Shown here piece after piece: positions 13,924 through 24,445 of a stretch of 64,000 nt of DNA. The stretch covers positions 1,353,907 through 1,417,906 of the forward strand of contig NZ_LT635549.1 in the NCBI RefSeq assembly GCF_900120155.1, written 5' to 3'. The stretch comes from Clostridium sp. Marseille-P3244 (GTDB lineage: Bacteria; Bacillota; Clostridia; Lachnospirales; Lachnospiraceae). A program made the position numbers and the translations under genes. How positions within the stretch are numbered: the first letter of the stretch is position 1; each line of letters begins with the position of its first letter. Below the pieces are notes generated by a model. The model made no database searches. It saw nothing but the letters and a program-made list of their open reading frames with translations, and was not told where the DNA came from.

Positions 13924-14511
13924 ATGAACAACATAAACGAAAGATTGGATAATCTGAAATTAGAGATACAGAAGCCGGAGTTTCTGGAAGGTAAGGGACT
14001 CAGCAATGAGGTGAATATTCGTATTTTCTGTTATGATGCCCAGGATGAAATGATCGTCAGGCATTTTACGGAGCAGCTGATTGTAGACCAGTCTCTGGAC
14101 TGCCATTTGATTGAGCGAAATCTGTACAAGGTATTCTTGTCTATCTGTGATGATAAGCGTATCACGGAAAAGGCAGTGCAGATGGAAGAAAAGAAAGGAA
14201 AAGAGTTCCTGTTCCATAATCTGCAGAAGTTTGCCAATAATAAGAGCTTTGTGGAGAAGATGCAGTATGAACCGCATGAGCCGGGGGATGTGCTGCTTCT
14301 GACCGGCGTGGGGGAGGTTTTTCCGTTTATGAGGATTCATTCCCTTCTGGAAGCATTGCAGCCTGAATTTCCGGATATCCCGATTCTGGTGATGTATCCG
14401 GGAACATATGACGGAAGATTTGTGCGTCTGTTCGATAAGCTGGAACCGAATCCATATTACCGCGCATTTAATATTATTGGAATTGATGGTTCCAATAATC
14501 ATGTATTGTAG
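13924..14511 (+). CDS. brxB: BREX protein BrxB (DUF1788)
   Basis: A 195-aa BrxB/DUF1788 protein of the type 1 BREX core. Family blocks include RLDNLKLEIQKPEFLEGKGL, EPHEPGDVLLLTGVGEVFPF and ILVMYPGTYDGRFVRLFDKL. The ATG at 13924 follows GAGGAGG; ATGs seven codons upstream lack this spacing. brxC follows after 13 bp with its own AGGAGG, so expression is coupled. BrxB is needed for defence in studied systems, but its molecular action is not settled. Confidence 0.93.
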   Translation: MNNINERLDNLKLEIQKPEFLEGKGLSNEVNIRIFCYDAQDEMIVRHFTEQLIVDQSLDCHLIERNLYKVFLSICDDKRITEKAVQMEEKKGKEFLFHNLQKFANNKSFVEKMQYEPHEPGDVLLLTGVGEVFPFMRIHSLLEALQPEFPDIPILVMYPGTYDGRFVRLFDKLEPNPYYRAFNIIGIDGSNNHVL

Positions 14512-14524
14512 GAGGTACTGACAA

Positions 14525-17500
14525 ATGAGAATACAGGAAATGTTTTATGACGACATCGACCGTAAGATCAATGGCGTCGTTAAGGTAGACCAGGATGCCG
14601 CTGATGTACTGAAGCAGGAAGTTAAGGAATATGTCATCACGCGGGATATCCGTAAGCACATGATCACCTTCTTCAATAATTATGCCGAATCTTTTCGGGA
14701 GCCGACAGCAGATGTGGGCGTGTGGATCTCAGGATTCTTCGGAAGTGGTAAATCTCATTTCCTGAAAATGCTGTCATACCTTCTGGAAAACAAGGAAGTG
14801 GATGGAAAGAAGGTTGAGGATTATTTCCGTGAGAAGTTTGATGATGAAGCGACTTTCATGCAGATCGCAAGCGCGATCCGCGGAGAAACCGACACGATCC
14901 TGTTCAATATAGATATCGAGGGATCCATCAATAAGGATAAAACTGCTGTTCTGCGTGTATTTGCGAAGATGTTTTACAACTATCTGGGCTTTTATGGTGA
15001 GAACCTGAAGTGTGCGAAGATGGAACAGTTTATTGATAAAAAGGGAAAGACGGAAGAGTTCCGCAGAGTGTTTGAAGAAAAGAACGGTTCCCCATGGGTA
15101 GAATCCCGTGATGCTTTCGCATTCTTCGAGGATGATGTGGTAGATACTCTGGTTGAAGTGCTGGGTATGAGCGAGACTGCCGCTCATAACTGGTTTGACG
15201 GCACGGAGACCGTTGAGACCTCCATTGCACAGCTTGTATCCGAAATGAAGGAATACGTGGATGCCAAGCCGAAAAATTTCAGACTGCTGTTTATGATCGA
15301 TGAGGTTGGCCAGTATGTGGGCGACAGCATTGATCTGTTGATGAACCTGCAGTCGCTTGTGGAGAAGATCGGAAGCGAGTGCAACGGAAAGATCTGGGTG
15401 GTATGTACCGGACAGGAAGCGATCGATGAAATCATCAAGACCAGACAGGATCAGTTCTCACGTATCCAGGCGAGATTCAAGACTAGGCTGTCCCTGACGT
15501 CTTCCTCTGCGGATGAAGTGATCCAGAAGCGTATCCTCAGAAAGAAGGATGCGATAACACCGCAGCTGGAACAGGTATATAATGAGAATGATTCCGTGCT
15601 GAGAAATCTGTTCAGTTTTAATTATTCTGCCGGTGATGCGGTTTTGGATATTAAAGGTTTTAATGGCCCGGGAGAGTTTGCAAGGGACTTCCCGTTCGTA
15701 CCGTATCAGTTCATCATCATGCAGAAGGTATTTGCCGAGATCCGCAAGCACGGCAATTCCGGAAAGCATCTGTCCGGTGGGGAGCGTTCCATGCTGTCCG
15801 GATTCCAGGAAGCGGCGCAGAAGATCGAGGATAAGGATGAGTTCGCGCTGGCGCCGTTCTATCTCTTCTACGATACGGTTCACACATTCCTTGACAGTTC
15901 TATCCGCCGGGTGATCGAGCGCTGCCAGAAGGCGGCTGACACGAATGCCGGCATTGAACAGCAGGATGTGGCCGTGCTGAAGCTTTTATATCTGGTTCGC
16001 TATATCGATGATATCAAGGCGAATCTGGACAATATCGTTATCCTGATGGCGGATGATATCCGCATGGATAAGATCATCATGAGGGAACAGGTCAGGGGAT
16101 CCCTTGACCGCCTGATGAGCCAGAACTATATCGGACGCACGGGCGATACTTATAATTTCCTGACGGATGAAGAACAGGATATTCAGAGAGAAATCAAGAA
16201 TACGCCGGTTGATACCGCGGCGATTGTAGAGCGTATCGCACATATGGTATTCGGCGATATTTATACAGCAAAGAAGTTCCGCTATGGTAAGTATGACTTT
16301 GCCTTTGACCAGATGGTGGATCATACCACGGTCGGAGCGGTGACAGGCGGCATGAGACTGAAGATCATGACTGTGGCAGCGGATCCTGAGGAGAAGGCAG
16401 AACTTCGCCTGATGACAGAATCCTCAGGCCAGTCTATTGTGGTATTGTCTGATACGCCGTATTATGAATCGCTGGAAAATGCAATGAAGATCCGCAAGTA
16501 TGTGAAGCAGAGGAATGTGGCTCAGCTTCCAAAGAGCGTGAGAGACATCATTGCAAATTATCAGAATGAAGCTGATAAATATGAGCAATCTGCACAGACG
16601 GATCTGGCAGACGCCATAACCAATGCGCAGTTCTATGTGGACGGTGAGAAAATTGAGATCAAGGCAGCAGCCGTTTCCTCAAAGGAAGAGGATCCGGTGA
16701 AGAGGGATTATGAGATCAAGAAGGGCAAGGCGAAGAGTGTCATTGACCAGTCCCTTGATTATCTGGTGTCCCACGTGTACAGCGACCTGGATCTGATCGT
16801 GGAGAATGCTGAATCGGATGCGGATATTCTGGCGCTTCTGACTGGCGCTGTCACGATGCTTCCGGGAACGGAGCCGAACAGGGATGCTGCTGCCAAGGTG
16901 GAAGAGTATCTGGAAATGCAGGACAGAAAGCATCTGCCGACTTCCATGGCGGATGTTCAGAAAAGATACCAAGCGATTCCTTATGGATGGCGTGAGATTG
17001 ATATTGCGGCTGTCGTGGCTCTGCTGATTGTAGGGCAGAAAGTGACGATCAAATATGCCGGTTCAACGGTGCAGCCGAACAATCCGAAACTTCCGGATAT
17101 GCTCAGGAAAAAGAGCGAGATCGGGAAGACGCAGATTTCCAAGAGACAGGTGGTGTCTGCAACAAGGATGAAGGCGGTTAAGGATTTTCTGAGGGATTAC
17201 TTCAATCTCATGGATGTTCCTGCGGATGAAGACGGCCTGATCCATTTCATCATTGATAAGTTTGAAGGTCTGCAGAAGCATTATGAAGATCTTTTGGAAA
17301 AATACGAGGGTCATAAGTATCCGGACAGGAATGTGGTCAGCAATGCACATCAAATTATAAAAGATGTGCTGTCACAGCAGAAGGATAACGTGGCTCTGAT
17401 CGAGCGTGTCCTTCAGAGGGAAGACAATCTGTATGATGCGCAGGACGCTATGCAGAATGTGGAAGCCTTTTTCAAGACGCAGATTTCCGTATTTGATGCA

Positions 17501-18124
17501 GCAGTGAAGTTTGAGCAGGATCTGAGGAATGACCTGGATTATCTCAAGAAGGATGAAGAGGCAAACCAAGAGCTGAACACAATCCGTCTGATTACCATGA
17601 TTCCTTCCAATGGGAAGTATGATTATAGGAGGATTCCGGAATTGAACGCTCTGATGGCGAAGGTAAAGGCTTCCCATGATGCGATGCTGGAAGAAAAGCG
17701 CACAGAGCTTCTGGAAGTAGTCCGTCAGTGTATGGCGGAGATCCATCAGGCGTTAGACGATGGAAATGCGACAGCCAAGGCAATCAGTGACAAGGCTGAT
17801 GTGTACTATGGACAGCAGAAGGAAAAGATTGCGGAGACGACAAGTCTGGCATTGATGGAAGGCTTCCCGATTCCGATGTGGAATTACCGGGATGATGCTG
17901 TTTCCAAGATCGAGTTTAGCAAACGGCCGCCGAAACCGGTTGCTCCGAAGCCCGTGAATCCTGTGAAGCCGGCTGCGAAGAAGACGTATAAGCCGATATT
18001 CCGTCAATCGCTTTTGAAGGCGGCAAGGCTGGAAAGCGATGCGGAAATTGATGCGTATGTGGACAAACTGAGAGAGCAGCTGAAGACATTACTGAAGGGA
18101 TCAGACGGTATCGAACTTAAGTGA
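14525..18124 (+). CDS. brxC: BREX ATPase BrxC
   Basis: A 1199-aa P-loop ATPase, the large AAA+ component of type 1 BREX (DUF499/DUF6079-like). GFFGSGKS at residues 70-77 is Walker A and LLFMIDE at 254-260 is Walker B; QDQFSRIQARFKTRLSLTS follows as a probable sensor region. The C-terminal half is helical with coiled-coil character (for example EEKRTELLEVVRQCMAEIHQ), then a Pro/Lys-rich stretch (RPPKPVAPKPVNPVKPAAKK). The family is about 1200 aa, so it is complete. It is essential for phage restriction and works with BrxB and PglZ. Confidence 0.95.
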   Translation: MRIQEMFYDDIDRKINGVVKVDQDAADVLKQEVKEYVITRDIRKHMITFFNNYAESFREPTADVGVWISGFFGSGKSHFLKMLSYLLENKEVDGKKVEDYFREKFDDEATFMQIASAIRGETDTILFNIDIEGSINKDKTAVLRVFAKMFYNYLGFYGENLKCAKMEQFIDKKGKTEEFRRVFEEKNGSPWVESRDAFAFFEDDVVDTLVEVLGMSETAAHNWFDGTETVETSIAQLVSEMKEYVDAKPKNFRLLFMIDEVGQYVGDSIDLLMNLQSLVEKIGSECNGKIWVVCTGQEAIDEIIKTRQDQFSRIQARFKTRLSLTSSSADEVIQKRILRKKDAITPQLEQVYNENDSVLRNLFSFNYSAGDAVLDIKGFNGPGEFARDFPFVPYQFIIMQKVFAEIRKHGNSGKHLSGGERSMLSGFQEAAQKIEDKDEFALAPFYLFYDTVHTFLDSSIRRVIERCQKAADTNAGIEQQDVAVLKLLYLVRYIDDIKANLDNIVILMADDIRMDKIIMREQVRGSLDRLMSQNYIGRTGDTYNFLTDEEQDIQREIKNTPVDTAAIVERIAHMVFGDIYTAKKFRYGKYDFAFDQMVDHTTVGAVTGGMRLKIMTVAADPEEKAELRLMTESSGQSIVVLSDTPYYESLENAMKIRKYVKQRNVAQLPKSVRDIIANYQNEADKYEQSAQTDLADAITNAQFYVDGEKIEIKAAAVSSKEEDPVKRDYEIKKGKAKSVIDQSLDYLVSHVYSDLDLIVENAESDADILALLTGAVTMLPGTEPNRDAAAKVEEYLEMQDRKHLPTSMADVQKRYQAIPYGWREIDIAAVVALLIVGQKVTIKYAGSTVQPNNPKLPDMLRKKSEIGKTQISKRQVVSATRMKAVKDFLRDYFNLMDVPADEDGLIHFIIDKFEGLQKHYEDLLEKYEGHKYPDRNVVSNAHQIIKDVLSQQKDNVALIERVLQREDNLYDAQDAMQNVEAFFKTQISVFDAAVKFEQDLRNDLDYLKKDEEANQELNTIRLITMIPSNGKYDYRRIPELNALMAKVKASHDAMLEEKRTELLEVVRQCMAEIHQALDDGNATAKAISDKADVYYGQQKEKIAETTSLALMEGFPIPMWNYRDDAVSKIEFSKRPPKPVAPKPVNPVKPAAKKTYKPIFRQSLLKAARLESDAEIDAYVDKLREQLKTLLKGSDGIELK

Positions 18125-18188
18125 GGCAGTAAATCTTTGATTTGTCTAGCTGAACCTATGTGGAGTTTAGTAAAGGAAGAGTCAACTT

Positions 18189-21100
18189 ATGGATAAAAAT
18201 GCGATAAAGAAGTATGCGGTGTGGGCGCGTAAGGAGTTGATTACGCGCGTCACACAGAAGACAGAGCAATATGAAATTACGGAGAAGAAAACTACTCCCG
18301 CGGACGCAGATAGCATCGGTGGAAGGGTGCTTACTGCAGCGGAAAAGAAGCAGAGACAGGCATTGATTGCAAAAATCAATCAGGATGGGTTTGAACAGGT
18401 GATGGAAGAGGTTGCCTATACCTGGTTCAACCGTTTTACCGCGCTTCGGTTCATGGAAGTGAACAATTATCTGCCGAGTCATACCAGAGTTTTCACCAAC
18501 GAGAATGGCAGGTTCAAGCCGCAGATTCTGGCAGATGCGATACAGCTGGATCTGGAAGGTTTGGATATGGACAAGGTTTTTGAACTGAAGGATGCCAACA
18601 AGACGGAAGAACTTTATAAGTATCTTCTGATCACTCAGTGTAATGTTTTGTCCGGTATTTTGCCGCGTATGTTTCAGAAGATTGAGGATTATACGGAACT
18701 GCTTCTGCCGGATTATCTTCTCCGTGAGGGAAGTGTGATTGAGCAGATGATCGCATTGATTCCGGAAGAAGATTGGACGGATCAGGTTCAGATTATTGGG
18801 TGGCTTTATCAATACTATAACAGCGAGAAAAAGGACGATATTTTCGCAGCACTGAAAAAGAATGTGAAAATCACAAAAGAAAATATTCCAGCAGCAACCC
18901 AGCTTTTCACACCGGATTGGATTGTCCGCTACATGGTAGAGAACAGTCTTGGCCGTCTGTGGCTGGAGGGACACCCGGACGTGAAGGAGCAGTTTCTGCC
19001 AACGGAGGAAGAACAGTCTGCATATGCGAAAGGAAATCGCACCCCGGAAGATACCAAATGGCACTACTATCTGGAAGAAGCCGAGCAGGAGCCGGAAGTG
19101 CAGGCACAGCTGGATGAGGTTCGCAAGGAATACGCCGTACTGACACCGGATCAGTTGAAAGTGATCGACCCATGCTGTGGATCCGGTCATATCCTTGCGT
19201 ATATGTTCGATGTGTTGATGAAGATTTATGAATCCTACGGTTATACGACCCGTGAAGCAGTGGCAAGCATTGTGGAGAACAATCTTTACGGTCTGGATAT
19301 TGATGAGCGTGCGGTACAGTTGGCATACTTTGCGGTAATGATGAAAGCCCGTCAGTATGACCGCCGTTTTTTCAGTCGAGGTATTCAACCACATGTATAT
19401 GCCATTGAGGAGAGCAATCATGTAGATCAGTTTGCCGTGGACTATTTCTGCAACGGCGATGCCAAGCTGAAATCGGCTATGGACACCATTCTCAGCGAAC
19501 TGTATGATGCAAAGGAATACGGCTCGATTCTGACTGTGACACCGCAGGATTGGTCTGCACTGCATGACCGCTTTGCGGAGATTACGGAAGATATAAATAT
19601 GTCCCGAGAGACGGCATTGAGAGAACTGTTGCCGCTGGTGCAGATAGCAGAAGCACTGGCGCAGAAGTATGATGCGGTTGTGACAAATCCGCCATATATG
19701 TCAACCTCTAATGCTGATATAAAAGTAAATCAATATATAAAGAATAATTTTGCTATTGCTAAAGCTGATTTATATTCCGTATTTATTGCGAAGTGCGGAA
19801 GCATGGTAAAAAAACATAGATTTCAGGCGATGATTACACAACATAGTTGGATGTACTTGGCGAGTTTTGAAAAAATGCGGCAGGTTTTGCTGAATGGCTC
19901 GGATGTTGTTAATATGGCTCATCTGGGCGCAAGAGCCTTTGAGGAAATTGGGGGAGAGGTAGTGCAAACAACCAGTTTTGTTTTGCGAAAAAGTTTAGTC
20001 CTTGGATATCATGGAGCATATATCCGCTTGGTGGAAGCAAATAACCAGTTCACAAAAGAAAAGGAATTTTTATCAAAGAAAAGTATGTTTTACGTAAATC
20101 AGCAACAATTTATAGAGATTCCTGGTGCGCCAATAGCTTATTGGCTGTCACAATCTTTCTTAAATGTATTTTCTTTTCCATCACTTTCAACGGTGGGTGA
20201 AACACGAGAGGGTGTTACAACGGCTAATAATGAGCTATTTTTAAAATTGTGGTTTGAAGTAAAAAAAGATGATATTGATTTTGGATGTACTTCACAGGAG
20301 GATGCAGTAGTATCTACAAAGAAATGGTTTCCACATCATAAAGGTGGAGAATATAGGAAATGGTATGGTAATTGTGAATATGTCATAAATTGGGCAAATG
20401 GTGGCTCAGAGATTATGAATTACAAAGATGAAAAAACAGGAAGGGTTAGATCTCATAATTATAATATTGATTATAATTTTAGAGAGTATGCAACATGGTC
20501 TCGAATTTCATCGGAAAATGTTGGATTAAGATATTCTCCAAAAGGATTTATCTTTGATTCAGCGAGTGCAGGGTTATTCTTGCCACACGATATTCTTAAA
20601 TATGGCATGGGTTTTATATGTTCTAAGGTCGCAAAACCATTATTAAAGGTATTAAATCCTACCATTAAAATTCAACCGGGGGATATTGCAGTACTTCCAT
20701 TTTGCATTGATAAATCACAAAAAAAAAGGGTTGAAATTCTTGTAGATGAAAATATTCAGCAGTCAGAAACGGAATGGAATGATTTTGAAACCTCATGGGA
20801 CTTTCAGCGGCATCCTTTGCTTCGCAAAGTTTCTACTATTGCTGAAGCCTTTGACCAATGGCAGGCTGAATGTGACAACCGTTTTAGCCAACTGAAAGCC
20901 AATGAGGAAGAACTGAACCGTATCTTCATTGATATTTACGGTTTGCAGGATGAGTTGACACCGGAAGTTGAGGATAAAGATGTTACCGTTCGCAAGGCTG
21001 ACCTTGGCAGAGACATTCGCTCCTTCATTTCCTATGCGGTTGGTTGTATGTTTGGGCGCTACTCTATTTATAAAGAGGGAGTGATATATGCTGGCGGTAA

Positions 21101-21770
21101 CTGGAATTATAATGACTATGAAAACATGGCATGGATAGCTGAAGGAAAACCGGAAATTCTGTCTTTTTATAGCAAGACACATTTCTTTCCGGATCAAGAT
21201 AATATCATTCCTATTTGTGATGATGAATATTTTGTTGATGATATTGTTCACAAATTTATAGAATTTGTAAGCGTAGTTTACGGCACAGATAATTTGCATG
21301 AAAATATCAAATTCATTGCCGATGCCCTGGGCGGCAAAGGTCAGCCAAAAGATGTGATTCGGAATTATTTCCTGAATGATTTTTACAAAGACCATTGCAA
21401 GATTTATCAGAAACGCCCGATTTACTGGCTGTTTGACAGCGGCAAGAAGAATGGGTTTAAGGCTCTGATTTATATGCACCGCTATCAGCCGGATACTATT
21501 GCCCGCATACGCACGGATTATGTCCATGAACAGCAGAGCCGCTACCGCACGGCGATGGCTGATCTGGAAAAACGTATTGACAATGCAGCTACCGGCGAGC
21601 GTGTAAAGTTGAACAAAGAACTGAATAAGCTGCAGACGCAGTCGGAAGAAATTCGTGTTTATGAAGAAAAGATTCATCACCTTGCAGATCAGATGATCAG
21701 CATCAATCTGGACGATGGCGTCAAGCATAATTATGCGATATTCGAGGATGTGCTTGCGAAGATAAAGTAA
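18189..21770 (+). CDS. pglX: BREX adenine-specific DNA methyltransferase PglX
   Basis: A 1193-aa N6-adenine methyltransferase that marks host DNA at non-palindromic BREX sites and is also needed for restriction. DPCCGSG at residues 327-333 is the SAM-binding motif and NPPY at 500-503 the catalytic motif. Residues about 505-870, expected to include the target-recognition part, are encoded by clearly AT-rich DNA (about 19700-20790), unlike the flanks; this suggests exchange of specificity by recombination. An A9 tract at 20719-20727 lies in that segment. The C-terminus has a coiled coil (KLNKELNKLQTQSEEIRVYE). AAAGGAAG precedes the ATG. The gene is intact as given. Confidence 0.95.
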   Translation: MDKNAIKKYAVWARKELITRVTQKTEQYEITEKKTTPADADSIGGRVLTAAEKKQRQALIAKINQDGFEQVMEEVAYTWFNRFTALRFMEVNNYLPSHTRVFTNENGRFKPQILADAIQLDLEGLDMDKVFELKDANKTEELYKYLLITQCNVLSGILPRMFQKIEDYTELLLPDYLLREGSVIEQMIALIPEEDWTDQVQIIGWLYQYYNSEKKDDIFAALKKNVKITKENIPAATQLFTPDWIVRYMVENSLGRLWLEGHPDVKEQFLPTEEEQSAYAKGNRTPEDTKWHYYLEEAEQEPEVQAQLDEVRKEYAVLTPDQLKVIDPCCGSGHILAYMFDVLMKIYESYGYTTREAVASIVENNLYGLDIDERAVQLAYFAVMMKARQYDRRFFSRGIQPHVYAIEESNHVDQFAVDYFCNGDAKLKSAMDTILSELYDAKEYGSILTVTPQDWSALHDRFAEITEDINMSRETALRELLPLVQIAEALAQKYDAVVTNPPYMSTSNADIKVNQYIKNNFAIAKADLYSVFIAKCGSMVKKHRFQAMITQHSWMYLASFEKMRQVLLNGSDVVNMAHLGARAFEEIGGEVVQTTSFVLRKSLVLGYHGAYIRLVEANNQFTKEKEFLSKKSMFYVNQQQFIEIPGAPIAYWLSQSFLNVFSFPSLSTVGETREGVTTANNELFLKLWFEVKKDDIDFGCTSQEDAVVSTKKWFPHHKGGEYRKWYGNCEYVINWANGGSEIMNYKDEKTGRVRSHNYNIDYNFREYATWSRISSENVGLRYSPKGFIFDSASAGLFLPHDILKYGMGFICSKVAKPLLKVLNPTIKIQPGDIAVLPFCIDKSQKKRVEILVDENIQQSETEWNDFETSWDFQRHPLLRKVSTIAEAFDQWQAECDNRFSQLKANEEELNRIFIDIYGLQDELTPEVEDKDVTVRKADLGRDIRSFISYAVGCMFGRYSIYKEGVIYAGGNWNYNDYENMAWIAEGKPEILSFYSKTHFFPDQDNIIPICDDEYFVDDIVHKFIEFVSVVYGTDNLHENIKFIADALGGKGQPKDVIRNYFLNDFYKDHCKIYQKRPIYWLFDSGKKNGFKALIYMHRYQPDTIARIRTDYVHEQQSRYRTAMADLEKRIDNAATGERVKLNKELNKLQTQSEEIRVYEEKIHHLADQMISINLDDGVKHNYAIFEDVLAKIK
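20719..20727 (+). repeat. A9 homopolymer in pglX
   Basis: Nine A residues followed by GGG encode Gln-Lys-Lys-Arg in frame. Tracts of this kind can slip and switch a gene off; PglX-type genes are phase-variable in some BREX/Pgl systems. No slipped copy can be seen here. Confidence 0.6.
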
Positions 21771-21787
21771 GTAAGGAAGGTACCAGT

Positions 21788-24427
21788 ATGGATTCGGATA
21801 AGATCATACAAGAATTAAATCAACGGTTTGCCGCACCACTGCCGGAATTCTATAAGCGTCGTATTATATTCTGGTACGATGAAGATGGAGAGTTCCGTGA
21901 GAGGCTGGATGAGGTTGCGCTGAATAATGCAAAGTTGGTCGCATTGACCGGAACCAATAATTTTGCAGTGAAAAAGCTTCTTTCGGTGGACGATACCACA
22001 AACAATTTTCTGATATATTGCCCGCTGTCCTATGAGAAGCCGGAGGATGACTGGCTTCTGGATATAGAAATGTATAGCGAAGAATTCCGGGCGGATCTGA
22101 TCTCTATCTGGATGGACGAGATGGGGATTCCGTCAACACCTGCAATGCGTAAACAGGTGAAGGACTACCGGAAGTTTTTCAAAGCAAAGGTGCGCAGAGA
22201 TAAAATTGCAAGCCAGAACAAGGTGCCAAGCGTCCCGCCTCAGCTGCACATAGCTGTGATGGGTGCTCTGGGCGGCATTAAAGATGTCACGCCGTCGGCG
22301 ATCATCAAGGAAGTGCTGAAGGCCGGTATGGACACCGACACGAATGATCTGTATCAGGAGTTTGTTAATTATGGTGCGGATAAGGCTTTTTGGAGTATGG
22401 TGAACCAGGGATCTGGCTACAAGGTGAATTCCGGTGGAGCCGGAAGAGAGGGCGGTCTGGACCACGTTTCTGAGCAGCCGGATATTGCGATGCTGGCAAC
22501 ACATATGCTTCTGACAGCAACCACAAGGACGATGAGGCTGGAACATTTGGCGGGATTGGACGAGTTCATTTCCTCGCCGCATCAGGCGTTCTGCTTTGAT
22601 TTTATTTCTGACTGGCTCCATGCTGAAGATCGGGAACAGCTGATAGAGATTGCAAAGTCTGTGGAAGATGAACTGAAGCTGCCGCAGCGGTTCATGAAGC
22701 TGGAGGTCAGTGATCTGGTGGATACGGAAGTCTTTCCGTGTCTGGATGAAGTGATTCTGATCAAGCTGATGACAGAGATCGGAGATCATCTCATTGATGT
22801 AGATGTGATCAAGCGGACAGTAGAGAAACGCCGGACGTGCGTAAACTATGAGCCATTTAAGGATTATTACGAGGGAATTCTGCAGGTGGCAAACATGCAG
22901 GCGTTCTATAAAGAGCATTCGACAGGCTTCCATTCTGCTGAGGCGAAGAAGGTCTGGAAAGAATATACTTCTGAGTATTACAAGATGGATACTTATTACC
23001 GTCTGTTCCATAAGAGCTATGGGGAAAGCCTGAAGGAATACAATTCCGATCTGCATGACCTGTTCCGCTCTGTCATGGAGAAGGTGGAAGGGCTGTATAA
23101 GAACTGGTTCCTGGGGCAGCTGGGCGGTAACTGGCAGGCAGTATGTTCTGAGGAATTGGCAAAGTATGGCCGGATTTTGGAAGTGCCACAACAGGCAGAC
23201 TTCTACAGAAACCGCATTGACAATGCGGACAGCAGGGTATTTGTTGTCATTTCCGATGCTTTGCGGTATGAAGTGGCAGCTTCCCTTGCGGAACAGTTAA
23301 GACGTGAGACGCAGGCGGATGTAAAGCTTCAGGATGTTCAGGGCATCTTCCCGACTATCACGAAGTTCGGCATGGCTGCGCTGCTTCCGCATAAGGAACT
23401 GGAAGTGGAGCTGCATGGTGAAGTTCTGAAGGTTATGGCGGACGGCGTTTCAACGGATGCCGGATACAGAGATAGGATCTTGAAAGCGGAGAAGCCGAAT
23501 AGCGTGGCAGTAAAATACGAAGATCTGGTAAATGCGAAGAGGGCTGACCGAAGCGCAATGGTAAAGGGAATGGATGTTGTGTATATCTATCATGATACGA
23601 TTGATGAGGCAAGCCATACATCCGATACGATGGTGTTCCCGGCCTGCGATGATGCGATTCAGGAATTAAAGAACCTGACGAAGATCATTTGCAATGATTT
23701 CGGAGCGACGCATATTCTGTTTACCGCGGATCATGGTTTCCTCTATACCTATAGTCCGCTGACCGAGGATGACAAAATCGACAAGACCGGATTTGTCAAT
23801 CGTATTGTGGAGTACGGCAGGCGCTATGCCATCATGATGAAGGATTCGGATCCCGATTATCTGCAGAAGATTCAGTTTTTGGGCGGAACATCCGAGTATG
23901 ATGCTTTTGCGCCGAAGGAAAATATAAGAATTAAGATGAACGGCAGCGGCCTTAATTTCGTTCATGGCGGAATCAGCCTTCAGGAAATGGTCGTGCCGGT
24001 CATTGATTATCATTTTCTGAGAAATCAGAGCAAGCAGTATCAGAGGAACCAGAAGAAGTATGATACGAAGCCGGTGGAGGTAAGTCTCCTGTCGGCAACA
24101 CATAAAGTCAGCAATATGATCTTCTCACTGAACTTCTATCAGAAAGAGCCGGTGGGGGATAATCGTGAGGCGGCGATCTATCAGCTGTATTTCACGGACA
24201 GCAATGGAAAGCAGATCAGCGACATCTCGAAGATCATTGCAGATAAGACCAGTGACAACGGACAGGAGAGGACATTCCGGTGCAGCTTCAATCTGAAGTC
24301 GCTGAAATACGATAACAAGGAAATCTATTATCTCGTGATCGCAGATGCAGACGGTCTGGTTGTATCAAGGGAAGAGTTCCAGATAGATATTGCCTTTGCG
24401 GTGGATGAATTTGATTTCTTTAGTTAA
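21788..24427 (+). CDS. pglZ: BREX phosphatase-like protein PglZ
   Basis: An 879-aa protein with the PglZ domain of the alkaline-phosphatase superfamily, the signature component of BREX. Metal-ligand motifs are FVVISDALRYE (Asp490) and FTADHGF (Asp648, His649), and HDTIDEASHTS lies between them. The N-terminal 450 residues are the helical BREX-1 type region (RIIFWYDEDGEFRERLDEV at the start). GGAAGGTACC precedes the ATG. Length matches type 1 PglZ. It is thought to act with BrxC and PglX; nuclease or phosphodiesterase activity has been proposed for related proteins. Confidence 0.95.
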   Translation: MDSDKIIQELNQRFAAPLPEFYKRRIIFWYDEDGEFRERLDEVALNNAKLVALTGTNNFAVKKLLSVDDTTNNFLIYCPLSYEKPEDDWLLDIEMYSEEFRADLISIWMDEMGIPSTPAMRKQVKDYRKFFKAKVRRDKIASQNKVPSVPPQLHIAVMGALGGIKDVTPSAIIKEVLKAGMDTDTNDLYQEFVNYGADKAFWSMVNQGSGYKVNSGGAGREGGLDHVSEQPDIAMLATHMLLTATTRTMRLEHLAGLDEFISSPHQAFCFDFISDWLHAEDREQLIEIAKSVEDELKLPQRFMKLEVSDLVDTEVFPCLDEVILIKLMTEIGDHLIDVDVIKRTVEKRRTCVNYEPFKDYYEGILQVANMQAFYKEHSTGFHSAEAKKVWKEYTSEYYKMDTYYRLFHKSYGESLKEYNSDLHDLFRSVMEKVEGLYKNWFLGQLGGNWQAVCSEELAKYGRILEVPQQADFYRNRIDNADSRVFVVISDALRYEVAASLAEQLRRETQADVKLQDVQGIFPTITKFGMAALLPHKELEVELHGEVLKVMADGVSTDAGYRDRILKAEKPNSVAVKYEDLVNAKRADRSAMVKGMDVVYIYHDTIDEASHTSDTMVFPACDDAIQELKNLTKIICNDFGATHILFTADHGFLYTYSPLTEDDKIDKTGFVNRIVEYGRRYAIMMKDSDPDYLQKIQFLGGTSEYDAFAPKENIRIKMNGSGLNFVHGGISLQEMVVPVIDYHFLRNQSKQYQRNQKKYDTKPVEVSLLSATHKVSNMIFSLNFYQKEPVGDNREAAIYQLYFTDSNGKQISDISKIIADKTSDNGQERTFRCSFNLKSLKYDNKEIYYLVIADADGLVVSREEFQIDIAFAVDEFDFFS

Positions 24428-24445
24428 GGCGGAAGGAGAGAATAT

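Noticed and set aside
18156-19565. Minus-strand 469-codon open frame
   Set aside because: It is antisense to pglX, whose SAM and NPPY motifs are unambiguous.
20793-23191. Minus-strand open frames of 311 and 352 codons
   Set aside because: They lie opposite pglX and pglZ and have no recognisable domain or ribosome site.
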